In this document: in pieces, positions 35,189 to 44,011 of the stretch | Layout: each line of letters opens with the position of its first letter | Numbering within the stretch: the first letter of the stretch is position 1 | Source of the DNA: Desulfobacter sp. | GTDB lineage: Bacteria; Desulfobacterota; Desulfobacteria; Desulfobacterales; Desulfobacteraceae | NCBI GenBank assembly: GCA_028768545.1 | Contig: CP054838.1 | Location: 4,833,001-4,897,000 of the forward strand | Direction of reading: 5' to 3' | DNA: 64,000 nucleotides | Program-made: the position numbers and the translations under genes | Notes under the pieces: generated by a model | Seen by the model: the letters and a program-made list of their open reading frames with translations, nothing else | What the model was told of the DNA's origin: nothing | Database searches by the model: none

Positions 35189-35949
35189 AATTTCGCCCCT
35201 GTATAGACCTTCGCCATGGCAAGGTGGTCCAGATCGTGGGTTCAACACTCCAGGACACGGATCAGGACAATATTGTCACCAATTTTGAAAGCACAGGATC
35301 CCCGGACCAATTTGCCCGGATGTATCAAAACGACCAGCTCGCAGGCGGTCATGTGATCGCTTTAGGCCCGGGCAACACCCATGCCGCTATTTCAGCCCTC
35401 AAGGCCTATCCCCAAGGCCTCCAGGTCGGCGGCGGCATCACCCCGGATAATGCAAAAAAATTTCTGGATGCCGGGGCCTCCCATGTCATTGTCACCTCCC
35501 ATGTCTTTTCCCGGGGGCAAATTGACATGGACAAACTTCAGACTCTGGTGAATACCGTTGGAAAAAACAGGCTGGTACTGGATTTAAGCTGCCGGTATAA
35601 GAACAAAAATTTCTGGATTGTAACAGACCGGTGGCAAAATTTCACCACCCTGGCCATCACCCCTAAAACCCTTGACCATCTCTCTTCATTTTGTGATGAA
35701 TTCCTGGTCCACGGGGTGGATGTGGAAGGGAAAATGCAGGGCATCCAGTCGGATCTGGTCTCTCTTCTGGGCCGTCACAGCCCCATACCTGTTACCTATG
35801 CCGGCGGGGCCAGCAATTTTTCAGACCTGGACCAGGTCAAAATTATCGGACAAAACCGGGTGGACCTGACCATCGGCTCTGCCCTGGACATATTCGGCGG
35901 CAGCATCCCTTACAAAGCCGTGGTGGACTGGCATAGAAAAAATGCCTGA
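35185..35949 (+). CDS. hisA: HisA, eukaryote-type phosphoribosylformimino-AICAR-P isomerase
   Basis: 254 residues, a (beta/alpha)8 barrel. It follows yeast His6-type sequence rather than the usual bacterial HisA: CIDLRHGKVVQIVGSTL, HVIALGPGN, LQVGGGITPDNAKKFLDAGASHVIVTS, RLVLDLSCRYKNKNFWIV, VHGVDVEGKMQGI, TYAGGASNFSDLD, DLTIGSALDIFGG. Catalytic acids are probably Asp8 and the Asp of LDLSCR. It performs the fourth step of histidine synthesis. It is the last gene of the lipid-transport operon, overlapping the lipoprotein gene by 4 nt, without other his genes nearby. Confidence 0.9.
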   Translation: MKFRPCIDLRHGKVVQIVGSTLQDTDQDNIVTNFESTGSPDQFARMYQNDQLAGGHVIALGPGNTHAAISALKAYPQGLQVGGGITPDNAKKFLDAGASHVIVTSHVFSRGQIDMDKLQTLVNTVGKNRLVLDLSCRYKNKNFWIVTDRWQNFTTLAITPKTLDHLSSFCDEFLVHGVDVEGKMQGIQSDLVSLLGRHSPIPVTYAGGASNFSDLDQVKIIGQNRVDLTIGSALDIFGGSIPYKAVVDWHRKNA

Positions 35950-35959
35950 TCCCGAAACG

Positions 35960-36004
35960 CCCAATCCATGGAAACCCAATCCATGGAAACCCAATCCATG
36001 GAAA
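35960..36004. repeat. Three tandem copies of a 15-bp unit
   Basis: CCCAATCCATGGAAA is repeated three times without change, starting 10 bp after the hisA stop codon. It is in the leader between hisA and the flagellin promoter. Each unit contains the palindrome TCCATGGA. Confidence 0.9.
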
Positions 36005-36065
36005 CAGGGTCCATAAAACCGCCCCTGGGGAACAATAGCGGCCACACCCTCTTTGGAATAATCCC

Positions 36066-36093
36066 TTGAATTATCAATGTATTTTGATATGAT
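36066..36093 (+). promoter_or_regulatory. Candidate sigma-70 promoter of the flagellin gene
   Basis: TTGAAT (36066-36071) and TATGAT (36088-36093) with a 16-bp gap lie 43 bp before the flagellin start. I saw no sigma-28 or sigma-54 consensus here, although flagellins are often under those factors, so this is tentative. Confidence 0.4.
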
Positions 36094-36135
36094 AAAGAAC
36101 AAGTTTGCTTTTCTTTCAAACATTAAGGAGGTGCC

Positions 36136-36936
36136 ATGTCATTTACCATAAATACCAATACATCGGCACTGGGGGCTGTCCGCCAGACCCATAAAGCCCA
36201 TCAGTCCCTGTCAGATTCCCTTGAGCGAATTGCCACGGGCAAACGAATCAATTCAGCCTCGGATGATGCTTCGGGCATGACCATTGCTGACCGGTTAAAA
36301 AGCCAGCACCAGGCCGCAGGCCAGGAAATTCAAAATGCCAGCGCCAGCATTTCAATTGCACAGACCGCCGAAGGGGCTTTGGGAGAAATGTCTGATATTC
36401 TCCAGAATATCAGAACCAAAACAATTGAAGCGGCAAGCGGGCTCCAGTCAGGCCAAAGCCTTGAGGCCATCCAGTCCGACATTCAGGGATCTTTAAACGC
36501 CTTAAAGGATATTGCGCAGACCACCTCTTACAACGGCCAGACCCTTTTGGACGGGACCTTCAGCCAGGGCAACCTGAACATGGACTCAATGGACCCCTCA
36601 AACCTGGGCTCCGGCGGGGCAGAAACTTTGGCAGATATTGACATCACCACTGCCCAAGGTGCCCAGGAGGCATTGACGGTGGTGGATCAGGCCCTTGACC
36701 AGGTGAGCCAGGCACGCTCAGGAATCGGATCTGTCCAAAACCAATACCTCTCTGAAATAGACAATCTGTCCACCAGCCGGATCAATCTCATGGCTGCTGA
36801 ATCCCAGATACGTGATACCGACCTGGCCGAAGAATCCATACTTTTAAATCAGGCAAAAGCCATGCGACAGGCCGAGATCTATGCCCTGAACCACTCCAAC
36901 GACTCAAAAAAGAAACTGATTGATCTTTTGGGATAA
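36136..36936 (+). CDS. fliC: Flagellin, short form
   Basis: 266 residues with TAAGGAGGT before the ATG. N-terminal D0/D1 (SFTINTNTSALGAVRQTHKA, SDSLERIATGKRINSASDDASGMTIADRLKSQ) and C-terminal D1/D0 (SRINLMAAESQIRDTDLAEESILL, QAKAMRQAEIYALNHSN) are complete. The variable outer D2/D3 domains are missing, so the filament surface is minimal. It is exported by the flagellar system and forms the filament. It is followed by a strong terminator, so it is a single-gene transcript. Confidence 0.93.
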   Translation: MSFTINTNTSALGAVRQTHKAHQSLSDSLERIATGKRINSASDDASGMTIADRLKSQHQAAGQEIQNASASISIAQTAEGALGEMSDILQNIRTKTIEAASGLQSGQSLEAIQSDIQGSLNALKDIAQTTSYNGQTLLDGTFSQGNLNMDSMDPSNLGSGGAETLADIDITTAQGAQEALTVVDQALDQVSQARSGIGSVQNQYLSEIDNLSTSRINLMAAESQIRDTDLAEESILLNQAKAMRQAEIYALNHSNDSKKKLIDLLG

Positions 36937-36987
36937 TCCCCCATAACCTAAAGTTCTTGTAACCTCTATAACACAGAGACAATATTG

Positions 36988-37020
36988 ACAAAGGGAGGCC
37001 TTGGTCTCCCTTTGTTTTTT
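36988..37020 (+). terminator. Intrinsic terminator after flagellin
   Basis: ACAAAGGGAGGCC (36988-37000) pairs with GGTCTCCCTTTGT (37003-37015, one G-T), followed by six T. Confidence 0.85.
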
Positions 37021-37138
37021 CCCGGTATAAAACATGCCTCCTTGCTTGACTTAATCCCCAATTTTTCATACTCAAAGCTAAGGTCGTTATTCAAAACAAC
37101 GGAATCATCTTAGTTTCTATTATTCAAGGAGAAAATTC

Positions 37139-38458
37139 ATGTTCTGGGTTCACATGCTTTTACTGTTGATCATCATTTTCATCGGCATCCGTTACGGTGG
37201 GATTGCCTTTGGCCTCTTGGGCGGACTGGGTGTATCCGTCCTGGTATTTGGTTTCGGCATCGTGCCGGGCGCACCCCCGGTTTCAGTCATGCTGATCATC
37301 CTGGCTGTTGTGGCCGCCTCGGCCACTCTGGAAGCCACGGGCGGGCTGAATCTTTTGGTGGCATATGCGGAGAAGCTATTGCGTAACCACCCTCAGTACG
37401 TAGTCTTTTTAGGTCCTTTATGCACATACAGCCTCACCGTCCTGGTGGGCACGGGCCATTCTGTATACCCCCTGCTTCCTGTTATTTATGACGTGGCCTA
37501 TAAACAGGGGATAAGACCGGAACGCCCCCTTGCCGTATCCACGGTTGCCTCCCAGATGGGTATTACGGCAAGTCCCATTGCCGCTGCAGCCGCCGTGGTC
37601 ATGGCCACTGCCGTGGAGAACAGCCTGGACATAGGGCTTGTGGATGTATTAAAAATAACCATCCCGGCCACCTTGATCGGGGTATTGGTCTCTGCTGCCT
37701 GGAGCCTGAAACGGGGCAAAGATCTGGACAAAGACGAGACTTTTCAGGAAAAAATGAAAGACCCTGATTTTGCAAGAGAGGTCAGGGGCGATATAGAAGA
37801 AGGAAGCCCAATAGAAATCGGGCCCATGGCCCATAAGGGACTTTTCATCTTTCTGGCCGGAATTTTATGCGTTATTATCGTGGCCCTGTTTTCCAAGACA
37901 CTTTTACCCCAGGGTGTGGGCATGTCCGTAGCCATCCAGTTCATGATGCTTTCCGTGGGAGCGATCATTCTTTTTGCCACCAATTTCAATCCCAAAGCCA
38001 TTGCATCTTCCAATGTGTTTAATGCGGGCATGGTGGCGGTTCTCATCATATTCGGAATTGCCTGGCTCTCGGACACCATTATCGGTGCTCACAAGGACTA
38101 TCTGATCAACCTGGTCTCAGGAATGGTGGAAGCCTGGCCCTGGACCTTTGCCTTTGCCATGTTCATTGTCTCCATCTTTCTCAAAAGCCAGGCAGCCGTG
38201 CTCACCATTATGCTGCCCCTGGGGTTTGTGCTCAACATCCCCCCGGAAGTCCTTTTGGGAGTGCTGCCTGCATGCTATGCTTATTTTTTCTTTCCCTTTT
38301 ACCCCAGCGACCTGGCGGCCATCAGCTTTGACCGCACCGGCACCACTGCAATCGGCAAATATGTCCTGAACCACAGTTTTATGATCCCCGGAGTCATCGG
38401 GGTGGGGACCGCCACCATAACAGGATATTTTCTGTCCATGGCCCTCTCCTCTTTTTAA
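37139..38458 (+). CDS. Anaerobic C4-dicarboxylate carrier (Dcu type)
   Basis: 439 residues, AAGGAG before the ATG, about 12 hydrophobic segments. GTGHSVYPLLPVIYDVA and VSTVASQMGITASPIAAAAAVV are Dcu-family signatures. DcuA/DcuB carriers exchange fumarate, malate, aspartate and succinate in the inner membrane of anaerobes. I cannot distinguish DcuA from DcuB. It stands alone, between two terminators, convergent with a sigma-54 activator gene. Confidence 0.9.
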   Translation: MFWVHMLLLLIIIFIGIRYGGIAFGLLGGLGVSVLVFGFGIVPGAPPVSVMLIILAVVAASATLEATGGLNLLVAYAEKLLRNHPQYVVFLGPLCTYSLTVLVGTGHSVYPLLPVIYDVAYKQGIRPERPLAVSTVASQMGITASPIAAAAAVVMATAVENSLDIGLVDVLKITIPATLIGVLVSAAWSLKRGKDLDKDETFQEKMKDPDFAREVRGDIEEGSPIEIGPMAHKGLFIFLAGILCVIIVALFSKTLLPQGVGMSVAIQFMMLSVGAIILFATNFNPKAIASSNVFNAGMVAVLIIFGIAWLSDTIIGAHKDYLINLVSGMVEAWPWTFAFAMFIVSIFLKSQAAVLTIMLPLGFVLNIPPEVLLGVLPACYAYFFFPFYPSDLAAISFDRTGTTAIGKYVLNHSFMIPGVIGVGTATITGYFLSMALSSF

Positions 38459-38467
38459 TCCTAAAAA

Positions 38468-38496
38468 AACACCGCCGGCAATATGCCGGCGGTGTT
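38468..38496. terminator. Terminator hairpin between convergent genes
   Basis: AACACCGCCGGC (38468-38479) and GCCGGCGGTGTT (38485-38496) form a perfect 12-bp stem with loop AATAT. A run of T follows 12 bp later (38509-38516). Confidence 0.8.
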
Positions 38497-38521
38497 ATCC
38501 TTGATGATTTTTTTTAAAAAA

Positions 38522-40096
38522 TCAGGGCTGGTTCCTGCGTATATCCAGTTTGCGCATTCTTGAGGCAAAGGTAGACCGGTTAATGCCAGAGGCCCTGGCC
38601 GCCCAGGTAATATTCCAATTATACTTTTTCATCAGGGCTTTGACATAGACTTTTTCCAGGCCGGGCCAGGTCATTTGGGAAAGATCCATGAAAAATTCAT
38701 TGTCTGCCGCAGGGGGCAGTTCCAGCGGTCCGACACCGGGTTGTGCATCGCCCGGCAGGGGGTCTCGAATATGATCAGGCAAATTCATGGGCTGGATATA
38801 CTCTCCGGGAGTGGTCACCATGAGATAGCGGATCAAATTTTCCAACTCCCTGATATTCCCAGGCCAGGAATACGCCACCAGATGCTGCATGGCTTCGGGC
38901 ACCATTTTTTTCTCAGAAATATTGGCCTTGCATGATTCCTTGTATAGAAAATGCTTGACCAGCAAAGGGATATCCTCCCGCCGCTCTTTTAAAGGGGGCA
39001 GGTGAACCGGGAGCACCGACAGCCGGTAGTAGAGATCCTGACGGAACTTATTTTCCAAGATCATCTGTTTGATATCCTTGTTGGTGGCCGCAACAATCCG
39101 GACATCGACATGCCGGACGCTGGTGGATCCCAAGGGCTTGATTTCATTTTTCTGCAACACCCGAAGCAGGCCTGCCTGGGTGGTCATGGGCATATCACCG
39201 ATTTCATCCAAAAAAACCGTACCCTTATCTGCAGCCTCAAAAAGTCCGGCCTTATCCCGGGTGGCCCCTGTAAAGGCCCCTTTTCTATAGCCGAATAACT
39301 CACTTTCCAAAAGGGTTTCAGGAATGGCAGAACAATTTTGAACCAGAAAAGGCTGATCTGCCCGGCTGCTTTTTTTGTGAACCTGTTCGGCCACAAGCTC
39401 TTTTCCCGTGCCGCTCTCCCCTGTGATCAACACATGGAAATCCGTATCTGCATAGCTTTTGACCAGCTCCATACTCTTATGGAACATGGGACTCTGACCG
39501 ATGATGGTATTTTGTTTTTTGACCCGGGACAAGGCAGATTTCAGGTGACGGGCTTTTTTCCTTTCCATGGAATATAAAATGGCGTTGCTCATGGCAATGG
39601 AACAGATATCCACAAGATTCTGAAGGGGATCCAGATATTCCTTGTCCAAATTCAAGCGGGTTCTGCCAGGGGTGGTATCAATAATCTGAACCGCACCAAA
39701 GACCTCTTTTTCCATAAGGAATAACGGAAAACAAAGAATCTGACTGGACTTTACCGAGAATTTTTCTTCCACCTCTTTGTTATGGCGCAGATCGCTTCCG
39801 GTTTGGGCAATGGTCATCTTTGAATTTTCAATCACCCAGCCCACAATGGAGGGCTGGTCTGCCTCCAGCACCACCCCTTTGATGGTTTCACTCTCGGCTC
39901 CTGCGGCCTCTACACAGACATAGGTCTGCTCTTTTTTTATCCAGATGGATCCCCGCTGGACATTTTGAATTTTTAACAGGGCATCAAGGAATTTTTTCTG
40001 AAGGGCATCAGGGAATTTTTTCTGAAGGGCATCAGGGTCTAGTTCCTTGAACAATTCATAATCCAGTTGACTGGGACGGCGCTCTTTATCATTCAT
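38522..40096 (-). CDS. Sigma-54 activator with GAF sensor domain
   Basis: 524 residues. GAF domain at about 40-190 (GSIWIKKEQTYVCVEAAGAES, CFPLFLMEKEVFGAVQIID). AAA+ domain with Walker A GESGTGKE near 228, the sigma-54 contact GAFTGA near 278, Walker B DEIGDM, and LPPLKERREDI. C-terminal Fis-type helix-turn-helix (NITWAARASGINRSTFASRMRKL). It drives RNA polymerase-sigma-54 at unknown promoters in response to a small molecule. An odd N-terminus contains in-frame repeats of PDALQKKF. It is divergent to the PilZ gene. Confidence 0.9.
   Translation of the reverse strand: MNDKERRPSQLDYELFKELDPDALQKKFPDALQKKFLDALLKIQNVQRGSIWIKKEQTYVCVEAAGAESETIKGVVLEADQPSIVGWVIENSKMTIAQTGSDLRHNKEVEEKFSVKSSQILCFPLFLMEKEVFGAVQIIDTTPGRTRLNLDKEYLDPLQNLVDICSIAMSNAILYSMERKKARHLKSALSRVKKQNTIIGQSPMFHKSMELVKSYADTDFHVLITGESGTGKELVAEQVHKKSSRADQPFLVQNCSAIPETLLESELFGYRKGAFTGATRDKAGLFEAADKGTVFLDEIGDMPMTTQAGLLRVLQKNEIKPLGSTSVRHVDVRIVAATNKDIKQMILENKFRQDLYYRLSVLPVHLPPLKERREDIPLLVKHFLYKESCKANISEKKMVPEAMQHLVAYSWPGNIRELENLIRYLMVTTPGEYIQPMNLPDHIRDPLPGDAQPGVGPLELPPAADNEFFMDLSQMTWPGLEKVYVKALMKKYNWNITWAARASGINRSTFASRMRKLDIRRNQP
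39978..40037 (-). repeat. In-frame 24-bp tandem repeat at the start of the sigma-54 activator
   Basis: The 24-bp unit containing AGGGCATCA and GGAATTTTTTCTG occurs twice in full (from 39978 and 40002) and partially a third time (from 40026). It encodes repeated DALQKKF between residues 22 and 41. Near-identity at DNA level suggests recent expansion. Confidence 0.8.
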
Positions 40097-40293
40097 GAAA
40101 TAAAACCTTATTAGTTAAATATAACCGCAACATATTAAATAAAAGCAAAACACTGACGACAAATTGTCTATATTTAAGCATTACACTAATATATATAATG
40201 ATTTCAATAATATCAATATATAATTACGCTTTGGCACAAAAAATGAATTCCATAGGGTTGTGACGAAGTTTAACATACTGCCAAGGAGAAATT

Positions 40294-40779
40294 ATGATGA
40301 AACAACGGGTAACAATCAGCAGTCTTGATACGGCCCAGCTTACCTGCCCGGAATGCAGACGAACCAAAACCCTTCAATTGTCCGAATATAAACTGATCAA
40401 ACGGCACACCCGGGTAAAATATACCTGTCAGTGCGGCCATGTCTTTATGGTCATTCTTGAAAAAAAATCCAGCCGCAAGAATGCCACTTGCCTGGCCGGT
40501 ACCTTTTCAGCAAGAGGCCATATCCAATGTGCCGGAAAAATGGTAATCAAGCGGCTCAATTCCAACGGCCTGACCCTCAAAACCAATATCGGTCAAAAGC
40601 TTCTGCCGGGTTTAGGCCTGAGCCTGGAATTTGTTCTGGATGATGCCAAACAGTCTGTGGCGCAAAAAGATGTCCGGATCCTTGCCAAGAACGGACAATA
40701 CCTCACCGCAGAATTCACCTCAAAGGAACATTTTGACAATCTAGGTCCTTATTTGTTTTTCAACAAACTCTATGTATGA
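40294..40779 (+). CDS. Zinc-ribbon plus PilZ-like protein
   Basis: 161 residues with CAAGGAG before the ATG. N-terminal four-cysteine ribbon (LTCPECRRTKTL and YTCQCGHVF), then a PilZ-like barrel (RKNATCLAGTFSARG, MVIKRLNSNGLTLKT, LDDAKQSVAQKDVRI). The c-di-GMP-binding RxxxR and D/NxSxxG motifs are only partly kept, so binding is uncertain. It may act in motility or adhesion control. The upstream region contains TTTGGCACAAAAAATGA (40231-40247), a weak resemblance to a sigma-54 promoter, facing away from the sigma-54 activator gene. Confidence 0.7.
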   Translation: MMKQRVTISSLDTAQLTCPECRRTKTLQLSEYKLIKRHTRVKYTCQCGHVFMVILEKKSSRKNATCLAGTFSARGHIQCAGKMVIKRLNSNGLTLKTNIGQKLLPGLGLSLEFVLDDAKQSVAQKDVRILAKNGQYLTAEFTSKEHFDNLGPYLFFNKLYV

Positions 40780-40796
40780 TGCCAGGGTGCCCCCCA

Positions 40797-43220
40797 TTAC
40801 ATGAGGAAATAAGGATCCACGTCAATGCCAATGGATACTGTCTTGACCCTGGAAATCTCAGGATCGCCTGCCATGGCAGAGACCATGGCATGAATCTGTC
40901 TTGCAGACACACTTTTGATGAGGATCTGCCACCTGAATCTTGCCGAAATTTTCTGAATGGCCGCCTCAATGGGGCCGAGTATCTGAACCGGGGAACTTCC
41001 GGTATTCAAACGATCAAGCACCTTGGCCACCAAAAAGGCGTGGGCTGCGGTCTTTTTTTCGTTTTTACCTGAAATCTTTAATTGAATCATCCGTGTAAAA
41101 GGCGGATACATCAAGGCCTTTCTAAAAGGCACCTCTTCATTGAAAAAGGCTTCAAAGTCCTGCTTTTGGGAGGCTTCAATGATAAAGTGATCCGGGTTAT
41201 AGGTTTGCATGATCACCTGCCCCGGCGCCTTGCCCCGGCCGGCACGGCCGGCCACCTGGGCCAAAACCTGAAAGGTCCGTTCTCCGGATCTGAAATCCGG
41301 CAGACTCAGGCTGAGATCGGCACAAACCACCCCCACCAGGGTGATGGACGGGAAATCATGGCCCTTGGCCAGCATCTGGGTGCCCACAATAATGTCCACT
41401 GTCCGATTCCGGATCTGCCTCAGCAGACGAAGGGCACTGCCTTTTTTAACGGTTGAATCCTGGTCCATCCGGGCCAGCCTGGCATCGGGAAACATGGTCT
41501 TGAGCATGGATTCAACCTTTTCCGTACCAAACCCGAAATTTTTCAGCTTGCCTGTCCGGCATTCAGGACAGCGGATATTGGCCGCCAAGGTATGGCCGCA
41601 AAGATGGCATTTATAATGATCCGCCCCCTTGTGAAAGGTCATGGTCACATCACAATGGGGGCACTGCAACGTTTTGCCGCAGGAGCCGCAGGCAGGAAAG
41701 GTTGCAAACCCTCGCCGGTTGAGAAAAATCAGGGCCTGATTTCCCTTTTCCAGGCAGGCCCTGATCGCCCTGCCAAGTTCCGGAGTAATGATCCGGTCCG
41801 TTCCCCAGCAGTCCTTGTATTTTTTCATATCCACCAGGGTAATTTCAGGCAGAGGATTGTTGTTGACCCGTTTTTTGAGTTCAAGCAGAACAAACCTGCC
41901 TGCAATCACATTCTGGTAAGACTGGACCGAAGGGGTGGCAGATCCTAAAACCACGGGACAATGATGCATTTTGGCCCGGACAACGGCAAGATCCCGGGCA
42001 TTATACCTTAATCCTGATTCCTGTTTATAGGAGGTATCATGCTCTTCGTCCACAATGATGATCCCGATTCTTTTTAGGGGGGCAAAAACCGCAGACCGGG
42101 CCCCGATCACGATATTCACCTTTTCAAGGGCAATCCTGCGCCATTGATCCAGGCGCTCCCCATGGGTGAGCATGGAATGAATCACGGCGATTTTTTCTCC
42201 GAACCTTGCCCGGAACCGCCGCTCGGTCTGGGAGATCAAAGCGATTTCAGGCACCAGAACGATTGCCCCAAGGCCCTGGGCCACGGCATCGGCCACCAGC
42301 CGCATATAGACTTCGGTTTTACCCGATCCTGTCACCCCGGACAAAAGATAGGGTAAAAAGCCCTGATCGCCTGATCGTTGGACCTGGTCGACCACACGGG
42401 CCTGTTCCGGGTTAAGGTCCGGCGGAGTATCCGGTTCCACAGGATCTCCTAAAGGATCCCTGAGTACCCGCCTTTCAACAATGGAAAGGTAGCCTGCCTC
42501 GGCCAGGGGCAGAATCAGCCGAGGGGCTGTGGGAATCTTCACCTTAAGCCCTGTAAGGGAAATTTCACCTGCCTGCCGGACAATGGAGAGGATGGCAAGC
42601 CGTTTTTGAGACATGCGGATATCTTTTCCCGGCAGATCCCTTGCCAGAGAAATAAATTTTTCCAGCTTAATGCCTGCAGCTTCCTTTTTTAACACCACAG
42701 AAACCGCCACCAGATCCTTTTTTTCCATTTTCCGAACCAGGGAGGCAAGGCCCGGATCAGACTTGACAAGGGTTTTCAAGGCCGATCCCTGTTTGGGGTT
42801 TAACCTGTTGATCAGGTCCGCCTCTTTGGCAGAAAGCCGTCCTTTGGCCAGGGCATCCTGGCCTGCCGGGGTCGCAAAAACGCAAGCGACATCCTTTCTG
42901 TCAAGGCCTGAGGGCAGCGCTGTTTTTATGGTTTCCCCCAACGGATGAATATAATAATCAGAGACCCACTTAAAAAAAGGAATATCCGTTTCAAAAAACA
43001 GGGAATGGTCATCCATGAGGGCTATAATTTTTTTGGCCTTATACGGGCCGCAGTCTTTTTGTTCTCCGATGATATAGCCGGTCACTCGTCTGCGGCCAAA
43101 GGGCACCAGGACCCGCATTCCAACGGCTGCATCCGCCTTTAAAGATTGGGGAATTTTGTATACAAAACTCTGGTGAAGAGGCAGGGTAACACTGACATCA
43201 ATGTAATCACAGACAACCAT
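40797..43220 (-). CDS. priA: Primosomal protein N' (replication restart helicase PriA)
   Basis: About 807 residues. N-terminal DNA-binding domain (SVTLPLHQSFVYKIP). Helicase with GVTGSGKTEVY, DEEHDTSYKQE and GSATPSVQSY. Zinc-binding cysteines CGSCGKTLQCPHC and CHLCGHTLAANIRCPEC. C-terminal helicase motifs (LVGVVCADLSLSLPDFRSGERTFQVLAQVAGRAGRG). It restarts stalled replication forks. The ATG at 43220 is chosen over a TTG at 43238; neither has a good ribosome site. Confidence 0.94.
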   Translation of the reverse strand: MVVCDYIDVSVTLPLHQSFVYKIPQSLKADAAVGMRVLVPFGRRRVTGYIIGEQKDCGPYKAKKIIALMDDHSLFFETDIPFFKWVSDYYIHPLGETIKTALPSGLDRKDVACVFATPAGQDALAKGRLSAKEADLINRLNPKQGSALKTLVKSDPGLASLVRKMEKKDLVAVSVVLKKEAAGIKLEKFISLARDLPGKDIRMSQKRLAILSIVRQAGEISLTGLKVKIPTAPRLILPLAEAGYLSIVERRVLRDPLGDPVEPDTPPDLNPEQARVVDQVQRSGDQGFLPYLLSGVTGSGKTEVYMRLVADAVAQGLGAIVLVPEIALISQTERRFRARFGEKIAVIHSMLTHGERLDQWRRIALEKVNIVIGARSAVFAPLKRIGIIIVDEEHDTSYKQESGLRYNARDLAVVRAKMHHCPVVLGSATPSVQSYQNVIAGRFVLLELKKRVNNNPLPEITLVDMKKYKDCWGTDRIITPELGRAIRACLEKGNQALIFLNRRGFATFPACGSCGKTLQCPHCDVTMTFHKGADHYKCHLCGHTLAANIRCPECRTGKLKNFGFGTEKVESMLKTMFPDARLARMDQDSTVKKGSALRLLRQIRNRTVDIIVGTQMLAKGHDFPSITLVGVVCADLSLSLPDFRSGERTFQVLAQVAGRAGRGKAPGQVIMQTYNPDHFIIEASQKQDFEAFFNEEVPFRKALMYPPFTRMIQLKISGKNEKKTAAHAFLVAKVLDRLNTGSSPVQILGPIEAAIQKISARFRWQILIKSVSARQIHAMVSAMAGDPEISRVKTVSIGIDVDPYFLM

Positions 43221-43348
43221 GGGCTTTATTGTGCACAAAAAAGGAATAATTTCAACATCAGACTAATTTTCTTGACTAAAAACCCCCTGTCTAATAATCC
43301 TGGCAGGATATACTTTGCTAAAATTTGTAACAATATTAAGGAGGCGTT

Positions 43349-43975
43349 ATGGCTGTATATGTAGAGGACCATCCTCTCATCAAACATAAACTGGGACTTA
43401 TGAGACAAAAGGATATCAGCACCAAGGATTTCAGAGAGCTTGCCTCTGAAGTGGCCAGGCTGCTGACCTATGAAGCGACCAAAAACCTTACCGTTGAAAA
43501 AAAAGTCATTGAGGGCTGGGCCGGAAAAGTGGAAATTGAAAAAATAAAAGGGAAAAAAATCACCATTGTTCCCATCCTGCGGGCAGGTTTGGGCATGATG
43601 GACGGGGTGATTGATCTGATTCCCTCGGCCAAGGTTTCTGTGGTGGGATTCTACAGAAATGAAGAAACCCTCAAACCGGTCCAGTATTATTTCAAGACAG
43701 CCAACGCATTAGAGGAAAGGACCGCCCTGATTCTTGACCCCATGCTGGCCACCGGCGGCACCCTCATTGCCACCATTGACCTGCTCAAAGAGGCGGGCTG
43801 CAAAAAGATCAAGGGATTGTTTCTCGTGGCAGCTCCCGAAGGAATCGCCAAGGTCGAGGCAAAACACCCGGACGTGGATATTTATACGGCCAGTGTGGAT
43901 GAATGTCTCAACGAAGTCGGTTACATCCTTCCCGGACTGGGGGATGCCGGCGATAAAATTTTCGGAACAAAATAA
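43349..43975 (+). CDS. upp: Uracil phosphoribosyltransferase
   Basis: 208 residues, the family's usual length, with TAAGGAGG before the ATG. The PRPP loop [17 protein letters not shown] is near 129-145, with [12 protein letters not shown] and the C-terminal [17 protein letters not shown]. It makes UMP from uracil and PRPP. It precedes the uracil permease gene by 36 bp as an uptake-salvage pair. Confidence 0.95.
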   Translation: MAVYVEDHPLIKHKLGLMRQKDISTKDFRELASEVARLLTYEATKNLTVEKKVIEGWAGKVEIEKIKGKKITIVPILRAGLGMMDGVIDLIPSAKVSVVGFYRNEETLKPVQYYFKTANALEERTALILDPMLATGGTLIATIDLLKEAGCKKIKGLFLVAAPEGIAKVEAKHPDVDIYTASVDECLNEVGYILPGLGDAGDKIFGTK

Positions 43976-44011
43976 TATCAACCCTAACATATAAAAAGGA
44001 AAATCATTACA

